11,892 nt of DNA, taken from NCBI GenBank assembly GCA_900617975.1, contig UZAE01001704.1, positions 1-11,892 on the forward strand, written 5' to 3'. This document shows, one piece after another, positions 1 to 9,036 of the stretch (position 1 is the first letter of the stretch; each line of letters starts with the position of its first letter). The notes under the pieces were generated by a model that ran no database searches, was not told the DNA's origin, and was given only the letters and a program-made list of their open reading frames with translations. The position numbers and the translations under genes were made by a program. The DNA comes from Rodentolepis nana (lineage: Eukaryota; Platyhelminthes; Cestoda; Cyclophyllidea; Hymenolepididae).

Positions 1-683
1 ATTTGAAATCGGCAATGACTTAGTTGCCAACCTAATATAAGTTAGCAACAAGTTCCAATATCAAACGCGTGATGCCCAATTTGACTAATAAATCAAACTA
101 GAATTCAAGAAAGCTCTTTGTTCTACCTCAATTACTGAAATTAAATGTTATAAACAATGTATTTTTTAACTAAATATCATTTAAATTTTAAAGGTTTACA
201 AGTAAAATTTTCTGAAAATCACGAACTGTCAATCATAATCATATTAATTTGACAAAAATGGCGCAGTGTATATTGATGAAATTTGTATCGTCAATGAATT
301 AACAGTATTGAAAACATTTTCTAGTCAGTAGAAAATTTAAAAATTCATTTTATATTTGAAGATTTTGAGAATCATAACACTCGCGATATCCCAACATACC
401 GATATTTAGAACAACATCCGCAGAGACCAACTGGAGGTAGAGGCGAGATAGTAAAATAATGGGTAAAAGTTTCATTAAATCCGCTGAAATTAAATAAACA
501 TTAAATTGATTAAATTGTGGCCATACAGAACGATTCAGCAAAGTGCAATAATATAATTTACTATGCCGTTAATTTCTAGGAATACTTATATTATTTAAAT
601 CACTTGACACCACCCCATATTGTATAAAAGCTCGATTTACATTCATTAAGACAATTGGAGACTATTACTAAGTCTACATACTT
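1..683. other. Unique AT-rich stretch, no gene seen
   Basis: I see no repeat, RNA gene or supported coding region here. The only longish open frame (minus strand, 350-541, 63 codons) has no recognisable motif and fits chance in AT-rich DNA. A TATA-like TATAAAA at 623-629 has no initiator at the expected distance of about 30 bp and no gene downstream, only a SINE. Confidence 0.6.
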
Positions 684-698
684 ATAAGATTAATAAGA
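684..698. repeat. Left TSD of the SINE dimer
   Basis: ATAAGATTAATAAGA matches 1295-1309 (ATTAGCTTAATAAGA) at 13 of 15 positions, with the last nine identical. It lies directly before the first SINE monomer. Confidence 0.65.
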
Positions 699-1294
699 GG
701 TGTGCGAAGGACTTACCTCCACGTGGTGCACTCTGGGCAGCGTATACTCATACGGCAAAAAAGTATATAAATCGGCAGTTGACTTCTCACTTCAAACTAC
801 CATCACCCTACTGCGTGTCATATTCGGCTGCTTTCACAGTGCTCACCACACCTTTTTTTCTACCTTTGTATCTGTCTCTTTTACACCTTTAAATCACTCT
901 TCTGTTCCCCCCCCCCCTCTCTCTCGACTTTTTGTCACTTTGAAGTTCATCCTCCTCTCTGTGAAGCCCGAAGTTAGCTAAATGGCTAATGATAACTATC
1001 GAAATACCTGCACCCTGGGCAACGTTTTCTCATACGGCAAAATGGTCTATAAACTGGTAGTTGACTTCTGAATTTAAACAACCATCATCCAAATGTATGT
1101 CATACTTGACTACTTCCACAGTACTCACCTCCCCTTTTTCTACCTTTGTGTCTGTCTTTTACATCTTTGAAACACTTTCCTGTCCCCTCTCTCGACTTTT
1201 CTCACTTTGATGTACCTTCCCCTCCGTGAAGCCTGAAGTCAACTAAAGGGCTAATAATAACTATCAAAATGCCTGCGATTTGATATAAATAAAT
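699..1294 (+). mobile_element. SINE-like element, head-to-tail dimer (family S)
   Basis: Two copies of family S are joined head to tail. The left monomer (about 699-1010) starts at the family's usual 5' end (GGTGTGCGAAGGACTTACC). It runs through a pyrimidine-rich, C-rich middle to the conserved end region (GAAGCCCGAAGTTAGC), and stops at ATACCTG without the usual ATTTGAAATAAAT tail. The right monomer (about 1011-1294) begins inside the head, at CACCCTGGGCAACG, and ends with a variant tail (GCGATTTGATATAAATAAAT). Imperfect 15-bp TSDs flank the pair, not each monomer, so the dimer probably inserted as one unit. A frame of 93 codons at 700-981 lies wholly in the left monomer and is not kept in the other copies, so it is not a gene. 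A candidate Pol III A box (TGGTGCACTCTGG, 724-736) and a weak B box (ACTTCAAACTA, near 790) suggest a tRNA-like head, but both are degenerate. Confidence 0.8.
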
Positions 1295-1309
1295 ATTAGC
1301 TTAATAAGA
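1295..1309. repeat. Right TSD of the SINE dimer
   Basis: ATTAGCTTAATAAGA is the partner of 684-698 (13 of 15 identical) and follows directly on the AAAT-rich tail of the right monomer. Confidence 0.65.
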
Positions 1310-2180
1310 CATTTTTGACCAGCACACTCTGATTCAAGGTTATTTGAGGTTGTGCACTGATACATATTATTGGGCAATTTTACATTTATTAAATTTAACA
1401 GAAAGATTGGGTCATCTTCAGAATGGAAAATTTTCATGAAATGTTGATGTGTTTAAATAGCATTAAATTGAATAATCAAGCACTTGCAAATTAGTTCATT
1501 CAATTGGTCATCAAGCATTATTATTATCGTCATTATCAGACATTATGAATTTCAAAATAAGCTAACTGTTAAGGATTTTGTTCACCAATTTCATTAAATT
1601 AAAGTGCAGAGGTAGAGAATCACTACTGAGAAAAGTATTTGAATGCGCATACTACTTAAAAGTGAATCTCGTTAACTGCTTAGTATCCCATTGCATCTTC
1701 AGTCATTTGAAGTGGACAATCATTTTAATCAAGCTGTTAACAAGATATAGAGATTGTAAAGCAAACGATTCTCCCATCTCCTATACCTGCCAAATCAATG
1801 GTTACCGTCGTTATTTATTTTCCCAAAAATATAAAATTGCACACTTTTAGCTATTTCCGTTAGTTGAAAAATCGAATAATGTGTTTAATTTTTTTAAAAA
1901 ACCAAACTGAATAGCCTTGCATACTACTACAATTCACAGGGCGGAAATGAATAAATGTATTGTTAATCTTTATCAATTTAGTAATTTCCAAGCGATTGAT
2001 CACCCGAGAAGATATCAAGTTGTGAACATAATGTGAACTTCGAAAAGCCCAATGAAATATTGTAAGCATATTCACATTTAAGATTCCAGGCATTGTAGAC
2101 TTCAAATGCAAATAAATGCTAAATTACGAATTCAATTTTGCCTGAACCTGAATTTTGTGCAAATGGATCCTTTATCTTCT
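1310..2180. other. Unique AT-rich stretch, no gene seen
   Basis: Nothing repetitive or gene-like is visible. Open frames at 1578-1850 (plus) and 1860-2111 (minus) are 80-90 codons, have AT-rich chance composition and no motif, and neither has splice-site context that would make a convincing exon. Confidence 0.55.
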
Positions 2181-2495
2181 GGGGTGTGCGATAGACTTAC
2201 CTCCCCGTGGTGCACCCTGGGCAACGTATTCTCGTACGGCAAAAAGTCTATTAACCGGCAGCTGACTTCTCACTTCAAACTACCATCACCTCACTGTACG
2301 TTATATTCGACTTCTTCCACAGTATCCATCTTACCTTTTTTCTACCTTCGTCTTTGAAACACTCTTCTGTTCCCCCCCCCCTCTCGACTTTTTTCCACTT
2401 TGATGTTCCTCCCCCTCTGTGAAGCCTGAAGTCAACTAAAGGGCTAATGATAACTATCAGAAAGCCTGCCATTTATATAAATAAAAAATAAATAA
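2181..2495 (+). mobile_element. SINE-like element, full length (family S)
   Basis: This copy begins GGGGTGTGCGATAGACTTAC, the same 5' end as the copies at 699, 7492 and 9037. A candidate A box (TGGTGCACCCTGG, 2208-2220) is followed by the family landmarks: ACGGCAAAAAGTCTATTAACC, CACTTCAAACTACC, a run of nine or so C with TCTCGACTTTTT, then GAAGCCTGAAGTCAAC. The tail is GCCTGCCATTT with an expanded AT-rich end (ATAAATAAAAAATAAATAAAT). The hairpin TGAT-AACT-ATCA is at 2448-2459. A TSD is uncertain: only ATCTTC (2174-2179 and 2496-2501) is shared, which suggests an older or mutated insertion. Open frames running into it (2106-2357 plus; 2275-2472 minus) are by-products. Confidence 0.8.
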
Positions 2496-3902
2496 ATCTT
2501 CCTTATAAACAATCGTTAAGATCGTTTCAAGTTCTTGTACTGATATCGGTAGATATCACAAAAATGTCAAATCTTCTTCAAACAATTACATTTGAAAGAG
2601 AAATGGATTTCGTTGCCAAGGTTAGTGTAGTCAAGGTAAAAATGAGATAAAGTTTATTTATTTTTAGTTTGTTTAAATACTAGTTGCAGTTTTGCTACTG
2701 GCAGTCAAGAAAATTGGTATTGATCGTAATCTTATAACGTACTTTTATTTCCTATAACATTTCAATGCTGAAAGGTGTAATTTATCATTTAAAAAAGCTC
2801 TTACATGTCTGCGTGGAACATACATTGACACTTGAAATTTAAATGTACTTTTTCTGAAAAAAAGATTAATCTTACAGCAAAATATAGTAATTGTCTCTGT
2901 TTTTAACCAGAATTCAAGATTTGCTTTGAAAACTTTAAGGAAAAGATAGAATAGTCTAAAGTGAGCATATGGCAATATGAGAGGAAAAACTTTAAGCTTT
3001 GTTTCAAAAACACATGAAAGAACTATAGAGAAATATATCCCCCTCATCAATCGCCAATTAATTAGCCGGGAATCGAAAGGTACATATCGTGGAAGAACGA
3101 AACAGAATTTTGTGCAATTGTGAATAAATTGAAAGAATCTATTCGAGAAGTACATATTATTGATTTCCAACTGGGATAACTTGAAATTTTGTGACACTTT
3201 ATTACTTGGATTCGCAAACAAATTCATCTACCGGAAATTGAATAATAAAGGATTTTATCATTAACACCAGTACATTTTAAAATACCTGATTATACCTTCT
3301 TACTAAAAAGGCTGAAAATAACTTAGTTAAACTATTTTAGTGAGTTACACTCACAGTGACACAGTAACACTTTCACTATTGGCTGTTAGATGCATCGGAA
3401 TAAAACCCGACGGAAAGGCTTTGGAAGCTAGCGTATCCAAGTTTCCAATGGATAGTTATTACTTAATTTAACTTTCGGAACACGAGACCATAAAAATGGA
3501 TATAGTTTACGTAGCCCGAATTCTAGCTTTGTTTTAAGCTTCCCCTATTGAAAATACAAATAGCAATCTTTTGACTCTTAATTTGTAATAATAAGACTTA
3601 CTTAATGCAAATTATTTCAGAATGTATTTTTTATAATATAGGTTTTGCTGTCCATTAAATCATGAAAAAAATCGATTCAAATATCCCATTTTAAGCAAAC
3701 AGTGGATGAATTAGTGAAAAATTACTTAAAATTCAAAGGTAATTAAGGTTAATCTACATACATTTGTATAGACTTAAAAAATCTAATTTGCAAACATTTG
3801 AAATCACAAAACGGTCTCTACACTACTAATTTTGACAAAAATTGCTGAAAGAAGCACTGTTATTCATTTGGGTCAAAAAGAAAGAAGGTATAAAAATTAC
3901 CT
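2496..3902. other. Unique AT-rich stretch, no gene seen
   Basis: This is the longest stretch without repeats. It holds a minus-strand open frame of 160 codons (2745-3227), rich in Phe and Lys with no recognisable domain, which I read as chance. A short perfect inverted repeat, TGATATC-GGTA-GATATCA, is at 2541-2558. I see no tRNA, small RNA or transposon ends. Confidence 0.5.
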
Positions 3903-4130
3903 TACCCGGGTGATCACGAGGACATGTGCCAAAAATGGCAAGTAGCACCACATGTGAAACAACGGTAGGGAGTCAATTCACCAGTCAGACCCCTCTCTCC
4001 CTCTCCCTCTCTTCCCACATTCCAAATTCCACCAATCACATTGTGCCTTAGCCTTAGCCAATCCTAGGAAGGCGAGAGCTCGGCGTTTGGGCGGCGTTGC
4101 GATTGCCAGAATTCACTCATTAGATTAGGG
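3903..4130. promoter_or_regulatory. Candidate CpG/CCAAT promoter-like island
   Basis: This short block is clearly richer in G+C and CpG than the surrounding unique DNA and is not a copy of either repeat family. It contains two CCAAT pentamers on the same strand (4032-4036 and 4058-4062, 26 bp apart), a GC-box-like GGGCGG (4089-4094), a pyrimidine tract of CT units (about 3989-4017), and two ACATGTG-type E-boxes (3922-3928 and 3949-3956) around a short palindrome (GCCAAAAATGGC, 3928-3939). CCAAT plus GC box fits an NF-Y/Sp1-type promoter or enhancer. No exon is visible on either side, so the target and direction are unknown. It could equally be a fragment of an unrelated old repeat. Confidence 0.25.
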
Positions 4131-4615
4131 GGCAATTACGTGTGGCTAATTAATTCAAAAGAACAATTTGTGGATGTAATTTGGTTTGTCTAAATTTGTC
4201 TTGGACTTGTGATCAGCGATATATATTTTAAACAAAATATTGAACTTCGGCGCATATAAAGTATTCGTCTAATCCATTCAACCAGTTTTAGGAAGATATT
4301 GAATTATTTTATTTCGCAGAAAGCAGAGTAATAGATTTAAGCATTTCGTGTTTTTTTCTATTATTTTTTATTTAAAATTTTCCATAATTCAGTGGGAAAC
4401 TGCGACTTGTTTGAAGGCTATTACAGTTACAAAAATAGTAGAATTCAAACAAATAATTTATTGATGATTAAATTTAACTTATTAAGCATCAACCTTGGAA
4501 TTGTCGTCATTATAATTCGAGGAAATGGCAAATAAAGCAAACTTTATAGATTTCATTATGGATTAAGCAACATGATTTATTTTCATAACTACTACGCACA
4601 TAAATGTGATCATAT
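4131..4615. other. Unique AT-rich stretch, no gene seen
   Basis: AT-rich DNA between the promoter-like island and the first LINE tail. No repeat, coding region or RNA gene is visible. The open frame starting at 4572 becomes meaningful only once it enters the LINE at about 4630. Confidence 0.5.
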
Positions 4616-4625
4616 TTTTGATCCA
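4616..4625. repeat. Possible left TSD of the first LINE tail
   Basis: TTTTGATCCA matches TTTTGGTCCA at 5026-5035 with one mismatch. It overlaps the first bases of the LINE sequence, so the exact junction is ambiguous. Confidence 0.45.
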
Positions 4626-4629
4626 AGAA

Positions 4630-4987
4630 TCGAAGTCGTTGCTGAGTTTAGACTAAGTACCGGACACGATTGTCTGGCGAAGCACCTTCACAGATTGGGA
4701 GTATGCACTCAACCCACATGCCTCTATGTGACCTACAGGAGGAAACGGAGAAGACCCACCATATGTAACCTACATGAGGAAATGGAGAAGACCCATCTGA
4801 CCCCATGCAACCTACAGGAGGAAATGGAGAAGAACACCTGATTCGTTGTCCAGCCCTAAAGACAACGACGGAAATCCAGAGATACTGGGACGCAAGAAGA
4901 CAGCTCATGAACTGCTATTAATTAACTGCTATGTATGTACCCTTCCCCCACACATGGGGAAAGCTGAAGTCAAATTTTAAGGGCTAA
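4630..4987 (+). pseudogene. LINE ORF2 C-terminal remnant, frameshifted
   Basis: The reading frame at 4644-4720 gives EFRLSTGHDCLAKHLHRLG and then a Cys. This is the conserved region after the reverse transcriptase (RNase H/C-terminal part) in many arthropod LINE polyproteins. The expected Cys-x2-Cys knuckle follows, but a missing base in the run after TGC (near 4720) shifts the frame. The LQEE(M/T)EKTH segment is then triplicated with steps of 37 and 42 bp, and another one-base loss near 4833 puts RCPAL (from 4844) in a different frame from the preceding unit. From 4847 the frame reads CPALK, RYWDARRQLMNCY, an internal TAA, then WGKLKSNFKG and a TAA at 4985-4987. The protein cannot be made intact. 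It is a dead 3' fragment, with no RT or endonuclease domain in the window. Confidence 0.75.
4732..4851 (+). repeat. Tandem coding minisatellite, 3 units (module C)
   Basis: Units starting CCTACAGGAGGAAACGGAGA (4732), CCTACATGAGGAAATGGAGA (4769) and CCTACAGGAGGAAATGGAGA (4811) lie head to tail. Each encodes about 13 residues of the type NLQEEMEKTHL in one frame. The variant second unit (CATGAGG) is also present, in the same order and with the same neighbour, in the second LINE copy at 10011. Part of this expansion therefore predates both insertions. Confidence 0.8.
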
Positions 4988-5025
4988 TGATAAATATCAT
5001 AAAGTCTGCCATTTGAAATAATAAG

Positions 5026-5035
5026 TTTTGGTCCA
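5026..5035. repeat. Possible right TSD of the first LINE tail
   Basis: TTTTGGTCCA is the partner of 4616-4625 with one mismatch, placed directly after the CCATTTGAAATAATAAG end. Confidence 0.45.
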
Positions 5036-6333
5036 TACATCACTTAAATTAATGATTTTTAATCGTAAGATGTGACACTTTTAATACTTCGTAGTAAACC
5101 ATTAGGTAGTAAACTCAGTTGCACCTATTGACGCATTGACGTCTAATAATAAATTTTGAACTGTCTGGAAATCATTATTTCAGCCCCGAAAGTAACCATC
5201 TAACTTGCACCCCAAAACCGATGACCCATAAACAGAGGGGTTTCAAAATTTGTATCAACTCATTGAACCATCGAGGATATCACCACTGGCATTCCTGTTT
5301 AAATTGGGATGACGAAAAGTTTATGCGGCAGAATGAATCGCGAAATTAAATTAATTGATTAGTAAGATCGGAATATTTTGGGTATAAGTTTGTCAGAGAT
5401 ACCATGCTCAACTAGTAAAATTCAAGTAGAAAATCCATTCTCATTAGTAAAATATGCAAAATTCCATCTTTTTGAAATTCAAATAATGAGATGAGAGATG
5501 TTCCGTGACCTTGCACGATTGACTTTTTTAAAATAAGGAATTCTGAAGAATGGGCATTTCCATGTGTAACATCAGAAATCCTTGTAATTTACATTTTAAA
5601 TTTATGTATCTAAGAAACAGGTTCGGTGAATTTCCGAAACGTACCCACGCGTATCTTTAAATTTTTGCCAGCACAGTTTATGTGAGCATTAAGTTGTTTG
5701 CTTAAAAACATATTCATTTTCAAACTTGCTCGTTTAAGACAATCTAAATTAGTTTTGAATAAATATTAAAAATTGCGAATATCTACTTAAATAAATAAAT
5801 ATATTTTTGTTACGTTTGGTAGGGGATTTTATAGCAATACCATAAAATTATTGAAATTTTATTTTCTGCATTTTGAGTTGTTGTTTTACTATTACGCCTG
5901 ATTGCCAGAAATTTTGAACATACGTCTCCTATAAGAGCGTTTTATCATTGCATGTTTGTGATTCTACGTCTTGGCGATGCTCTATTGATATATATTTTGA
6001 AGTTTCTTCCAATCGAATTAGTCGGTTGTAATAGAATAATGAAATGCGTTGTTGTCGTCATCATTAAATCTATTCCTGATTAGAAGAAGGAAAGGTGACA
6101 ATTTTTGGCCATTCATGACGAAGATGCCCTCCGATCATCAACGCTATATTGACCTCCGTTTTATGAACTCAAAGTCATGTTACCTTCCATCGTGATGCCA
6201 GCTGCAATTGATCGACTGTGCAAAATTATTTAGGCAGTTGATAAGCTCTTAAACGAAGTAAAGAAGGTTCCTAGATTTATTACTAAAGATAATTAAAATC
6301 GGATTGAACATGATGTATCCTACAAGCCAAGCA
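5036..6333. other. Unique AT-rich stretch, no gene seen
   Basis: No repeat family member or RNA gene is visible. A plus-strand open run of about 68 codons (roughly 5141-5350) is somewhat richer in G+C but has no motif and is within what chance gives. The sequence before 6334 is the flank of a truncated SINE. Confidence 0.5.
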
Positions 6334-6587
6334 ATAAACCGGCAGTTGACTTCTGACTTCAAATTGTCATGACCCCACTGTATGTCATATCCGACCCCTT
6401 CCACAATACTCATCATACCTTTTCTCTGCCTTTGTGCCTGTCTCTTTTGAATCCGTGAACCATTATTCTATACCTCCTCCCAACTTTTTCTCACTTTGAT
6501 GTTCCTCCTCCTCTCTGTGAAGCCCGAAGTCAGCTGAAGGGCTAATGATAACTATCATAAAGCCTGACATTTAAAAATAAATAAATA
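6334..6587 (+). mobile_element. SINE-like element, 5'-truncated (family S)
   Basis: The family match begins abruptly at ATAAACCGGCAGTTGACTTC, which lies about 80 bp into the full-length copies. It continues through the C/T-rich middle (TCCTCCCAACTTTTTCTCAC) to GAAGCCCGAAGTCAGCTGAAG, the hairpin TGAT-AACT-ATCA (6546-6557) and GCCTGACATTTAAAAATAAATAAAT with slight tail decay. I could not find a convincing TSD. 5' truncation is typical of LINE-driven insertion. Confidence 0.8.
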
Positions 6588-6622
6588 GAATATATTTCGT
6601 GTTTGTACAATCGTCGATATAG

Positions 6623-6644
6623 ATATATATATATATATATATAT
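6623..6644. repeat. (AT)11 microsatellite
   Basis: A pure AT dinucleotide run about 35 bp downstream of the truncated SINE. It may have grown from AT-rich flanking DNA and is probably polymorphic. Confidence 0.95.
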
Positions 6645-6645
6645 T

Positions 6646-7478
6646 TACCATCGGCAACATCTAAATATTAAAAACTCAACGCATAAGAGAAAATGTTGGA
6701 TTTGTTAAATATATAAGGCAATAGTTCTGCTAAACCGTTTTTATTTGCCTATTACGAGGATGAAGCGATCGGCGTAGAGCGAAGAGTACCATATATTTGC
6801 AGGGTCATTGAAAGTAACAATCGATTTATCTAATCAAAGCTTGAGATCTTTTTAATTATGCTCTCAGAAGTGGTTCCAGTCCCTATAGAATTTTCTTCTT
6901 TGGAGTAAAATCCCTTTTTTTAACTCGTTTATTTTTTTATTGAATAAAAGGTCAGATAAGGCTAAATTTCTACGACATTGTTATCCGATTGTCATTTCTA
7001 GTTATATTCTTTCATTACCATTGCCATTTCCAACCCGGCAACCTATGCCATCCAAGCGACGCAATTGGCTAACTGATAGAATAAAGCCACCAATCAACTG
7101 GATGTTTTATTTTTGTGTTTTCATCATTAGTTCAAAGTGTAAACTACTGAAATAATGGAACTTAGCGAAAAAACCTCAGTTGTTTAAGTTTGAAGTAGTT
7201 CAATTAAATATCTTCCACTTTAATTGCAATGGCTTTTGAGGCCATATGGAAAAGCGCTACCCATCACTTGTCATGATACTTGATTGGGCCCTTTTGACTC
7301 TTGTGATTGGCCATTTCGCCAACTGGGTGTTCATGGACCCACGACAGTTGAAAACTCCAAAGACCCCGTTAATTCATATGTCAACGAAAAAAGTGTCTAT
7401 TGATGCATTTTTCAACCTACTTAACTTCTAACTATTATATTTACCATATTTAAACGCACTTTCAGTGTGATCTAAACT
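6646..7478. other. Unique stretch, no gene seen
   Basis: Two short open frames (6940-7155 and 7246-7431, plus strand) sit in slightly G+C-richer DNA but show no recognisable domain and no conserved signature. Several CCAAT/ATTGG pentamers occur (for example near 7065, 7089, 7285 and 7306), but without CpG enrichment I do not call a promoter. Confidence 0.45.
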
Positions 7479-7491
7479 TATATCACGCATT
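7479..7491. repeat. Left TSD, 13 bp perfect
   Basis: TATATCACGCATT is repeated exactly at 7796-7808 and brackets the SINE between them, which indicates a fairly recent insertion. Confidence 0.9.
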
Positions 7492-7795
7492 TTGGGGTGC
7501 GCAATAGACTTACCTCCACGTGATGCACCCTGGGCAACGTATACTTTTACGGCAAAAAAGTCTTCAAACAAGTATGACCCGATTGTTTGTCATATTTGAC
7601 CTTTTTCACAGTACTCACCTTACCTTCCCTATGCCTTTCTGTCTATTTGTCTCTTTTACATTTGTCAATCATTATTCTATCTCCCTCTCGATTTGCTTTC
7701 ACTTTGATGTTCCTCCTCCTCCTCCTCTCTGCGAAGCCCCGAAGTCAGCTAAAGGGCTAATAATAACTTTCAAAACGCCTGCCATTTGAAATAAA
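7492..7795 (+). mobile_element. SINE-like element with internal deletion (family S)
   Basis: The 5' end is the family one with small changes (GGGGTGCGCAATAGACTTAC from 7494). The candidate A box is TGATGCACCCTGG. Compared with other copies, about 25 bp are missing near 7563: AAAAAGTC joins straight to TTCAAAC, so the ACCGGCAGTTGACTTC segment is lost. The 3' part has a CTCCTCCTCCTCCTCTCTG tract, GAAGTCAGCTAAAGGGC, a hairpin with a damaged stem (TAATAACTTTCA), and the standard GCCATTTGAAATAAAT end. Perfect 13-bp TSDs flank it. The 89-codon frame at 7520-7789 is a by-product. Confidence 0.88.
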
Positions 7796-7808
7796 TATAT
7801 CACGCATT
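7796..7808. repeat. Right TSD, 13 bp perfect
   Basis: TATATCACGCATT is the exact partner of 7479-7491 and directly follows the AAATAAAT tail. Confidence 0.9.
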
Positions 7809-9022
7809 AAGAGCACTGTATTCAAAAAAGGGTCAATTCTTAAGTCTTAATTTAAGCAAACTAGCATTAAAGTGTGATTTAAATCGTGAAATTCAGTTTT
7901 TTGTACACCCTTCACTTCGCCCTCATTCAATTTTCGACTCTAGACACCGTCTCTCTCAGTCAATCGCCACTCCAGCTTATAGAGAACAGCATAACATGGA
8001 TTTTAGTTACCAATTATGCGCGTCGATAGTTGGCTAAATTGTAAAAAATTTTATTCACTTCATACTTCCTGTTCACGCTACAGTTGTCGCACTTTTATCT
8101 AATTTTGAGAGCAATTTTATACCAGGGGTTTTTGTCAAAGGAAATTTCCATTGGTCATCAACTAGTTGATTAGCTTGGATTGTCAAAGTCTATTCAAGGC
8201 TTATTTGTGTAGAACATCGCACAAATACGCGAATCACAAAACATTGGGATCACTAAAACGCTTATCAACATGTCACCTATCTGCTAGATATTGCATTAAC
8301 TTTATTTAAACATTGGAATATGTATTAATTGACTCTAATAAAGATGTCTGTATGATCACAGGAGATAAGTGCATTTTTACTTTAAAATCATATTATTGTG
8401 ATCATATAAAGAATAAATAGATAGAAATGTTGAGCAAGATGAACTTTAAACAGAGTATGCCGAGTTAAATATCTTGAAACATCTTTTTTAAGAAACTTTT
8501 TCCCATTCGGGTCTCATTTAAATAAAACAAATTAGCATTTTGGCCTAATTGCGCCATTGACTTCGTCACTTCATATTAACAACCAACACGTGACATTCAA
8601 GTTAAATTTCATGGTACATATGGCAGACATAAAGCATCGAATTTGATTGGCCCCACGTTCCGCATAACTGACATGCTCTTTCTCAAGGTCAATGGTATTA
8701 ACACTGTAATAATTGATGAGCCAAGTTCACTATTGATGGAGAAATGTGGTTATCCTGAAAGTAATTTAATATTATGGCAATAAACTCTCATTGAATTTCT
8801 TCGAAAATGTATTTGCCTTTAATTGTTGGAACTACAGTAAAATATGCTTTGGTTTAATATTTAAGGGTGCTTGTAGACTGGGGAGGGTGGAGGGGTATTT
8901 GTGTTATTTGGGAAGTAATGAAGAAATTAAAAATTACTTAATCATATTAGTCAAATATCTGCGATAAATGTCTTGATAACACGTATTGATATCAGTGGTC
9001 ATGCTTTAGGATAGCGGATTTC
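7809..9022. other. Unique AT-rich stretch, no gene seen
   Basis: No repeat copy, RNA gene or supported coding region. A G-rich run (GGGGAGGGTGGAGGGG, 8880-8895) stands out in the AT-rich background. It has four G blocks, one only two long, so it could form a two-tier or bulged quadruplex. Confidence 0.5.
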
Positions 9023-9036
9023 AATATTTCAAGGGC
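9023..9036. repeat. Left TSD of SINE, 14 bp perfect
   Basis: AATATTTCAAGGGC is repeated exactly at 9360-9373. The CAAGGGC part recurs a third time at 10356-10362, after the LINE. Confidence 0.92.

Larger units (their letters stand above)
4623..5025 (+). mobile_element. 5'-truncated LINE 3' end (family L)
   Basis: About 400 bp from the 3' end of a non-LTR retrotransposon, related over its length to 9789-10340. It carries the C-terminal coding remnant (see the pseudogene entry) and three tandem units that start with CCTACAGG/CCTACATG at 4732, 4769 and 4811. A short 3' end follows, with GAAGTCAAATTTTAAGGGC, the hairpin TGAT-AAAT-ATCA (4988-4999) and CTGCCATTTGAAATAATAA. The last ~60 bp match the family S SINEs. 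A possible 10-bp TSD with one mismatch flanks it. The 5' truncation and 3' simple repeat fit target-primed reverse transcription. Confidence 0.8.

Noticed and set aside
623..629. TATAAAA as a promoter before the SINE dimer
   Set aside because: The nearest TCATT initiator-like site is only about 22 bp away, no coding region follows, and such strings are common in AT-rich DNA.
700..981. Open frames inside SINE copies (also 2106-2357, 2275-2472, 7520-7789, 9092-9322, 10903-11154)
   Set aside because: They fall in repeat copies, use different frames, and carry indels between copies, so no shared protein is encoded.
2541..2558. Perfect inverted repeat TGATATC-GGTA-GATATCA as a transposon end or operator
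   Set aside because: Only 7 bp arms, a single occurrence, and no partner end elsewhere in the window.
2745..3227. 160-codon open frame on the minus strand
   Set aside because: The translation is rich in Phe, Lys and Asn, with no domain, signal peptide or regular membrane pattern. AT-rich DNA this long can give such a frame by chance. A spliced-gene or homology search would be needed to revive it.
5141..5350. Open run of about 68 codons in slightly G+C-richer DNA, with an acceptor-like TTTCAG near its start
   Set aside because: By a rough stop-codon estimate several such runs are expected in a window of this size, and no domain or matching donor was seen.
7246..7431. 61-codon frame with a hydrophobic segment
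   Set aside because: The start of the frame looks like a membrane segment, but length and composition fit chance and there is no family resemblance.
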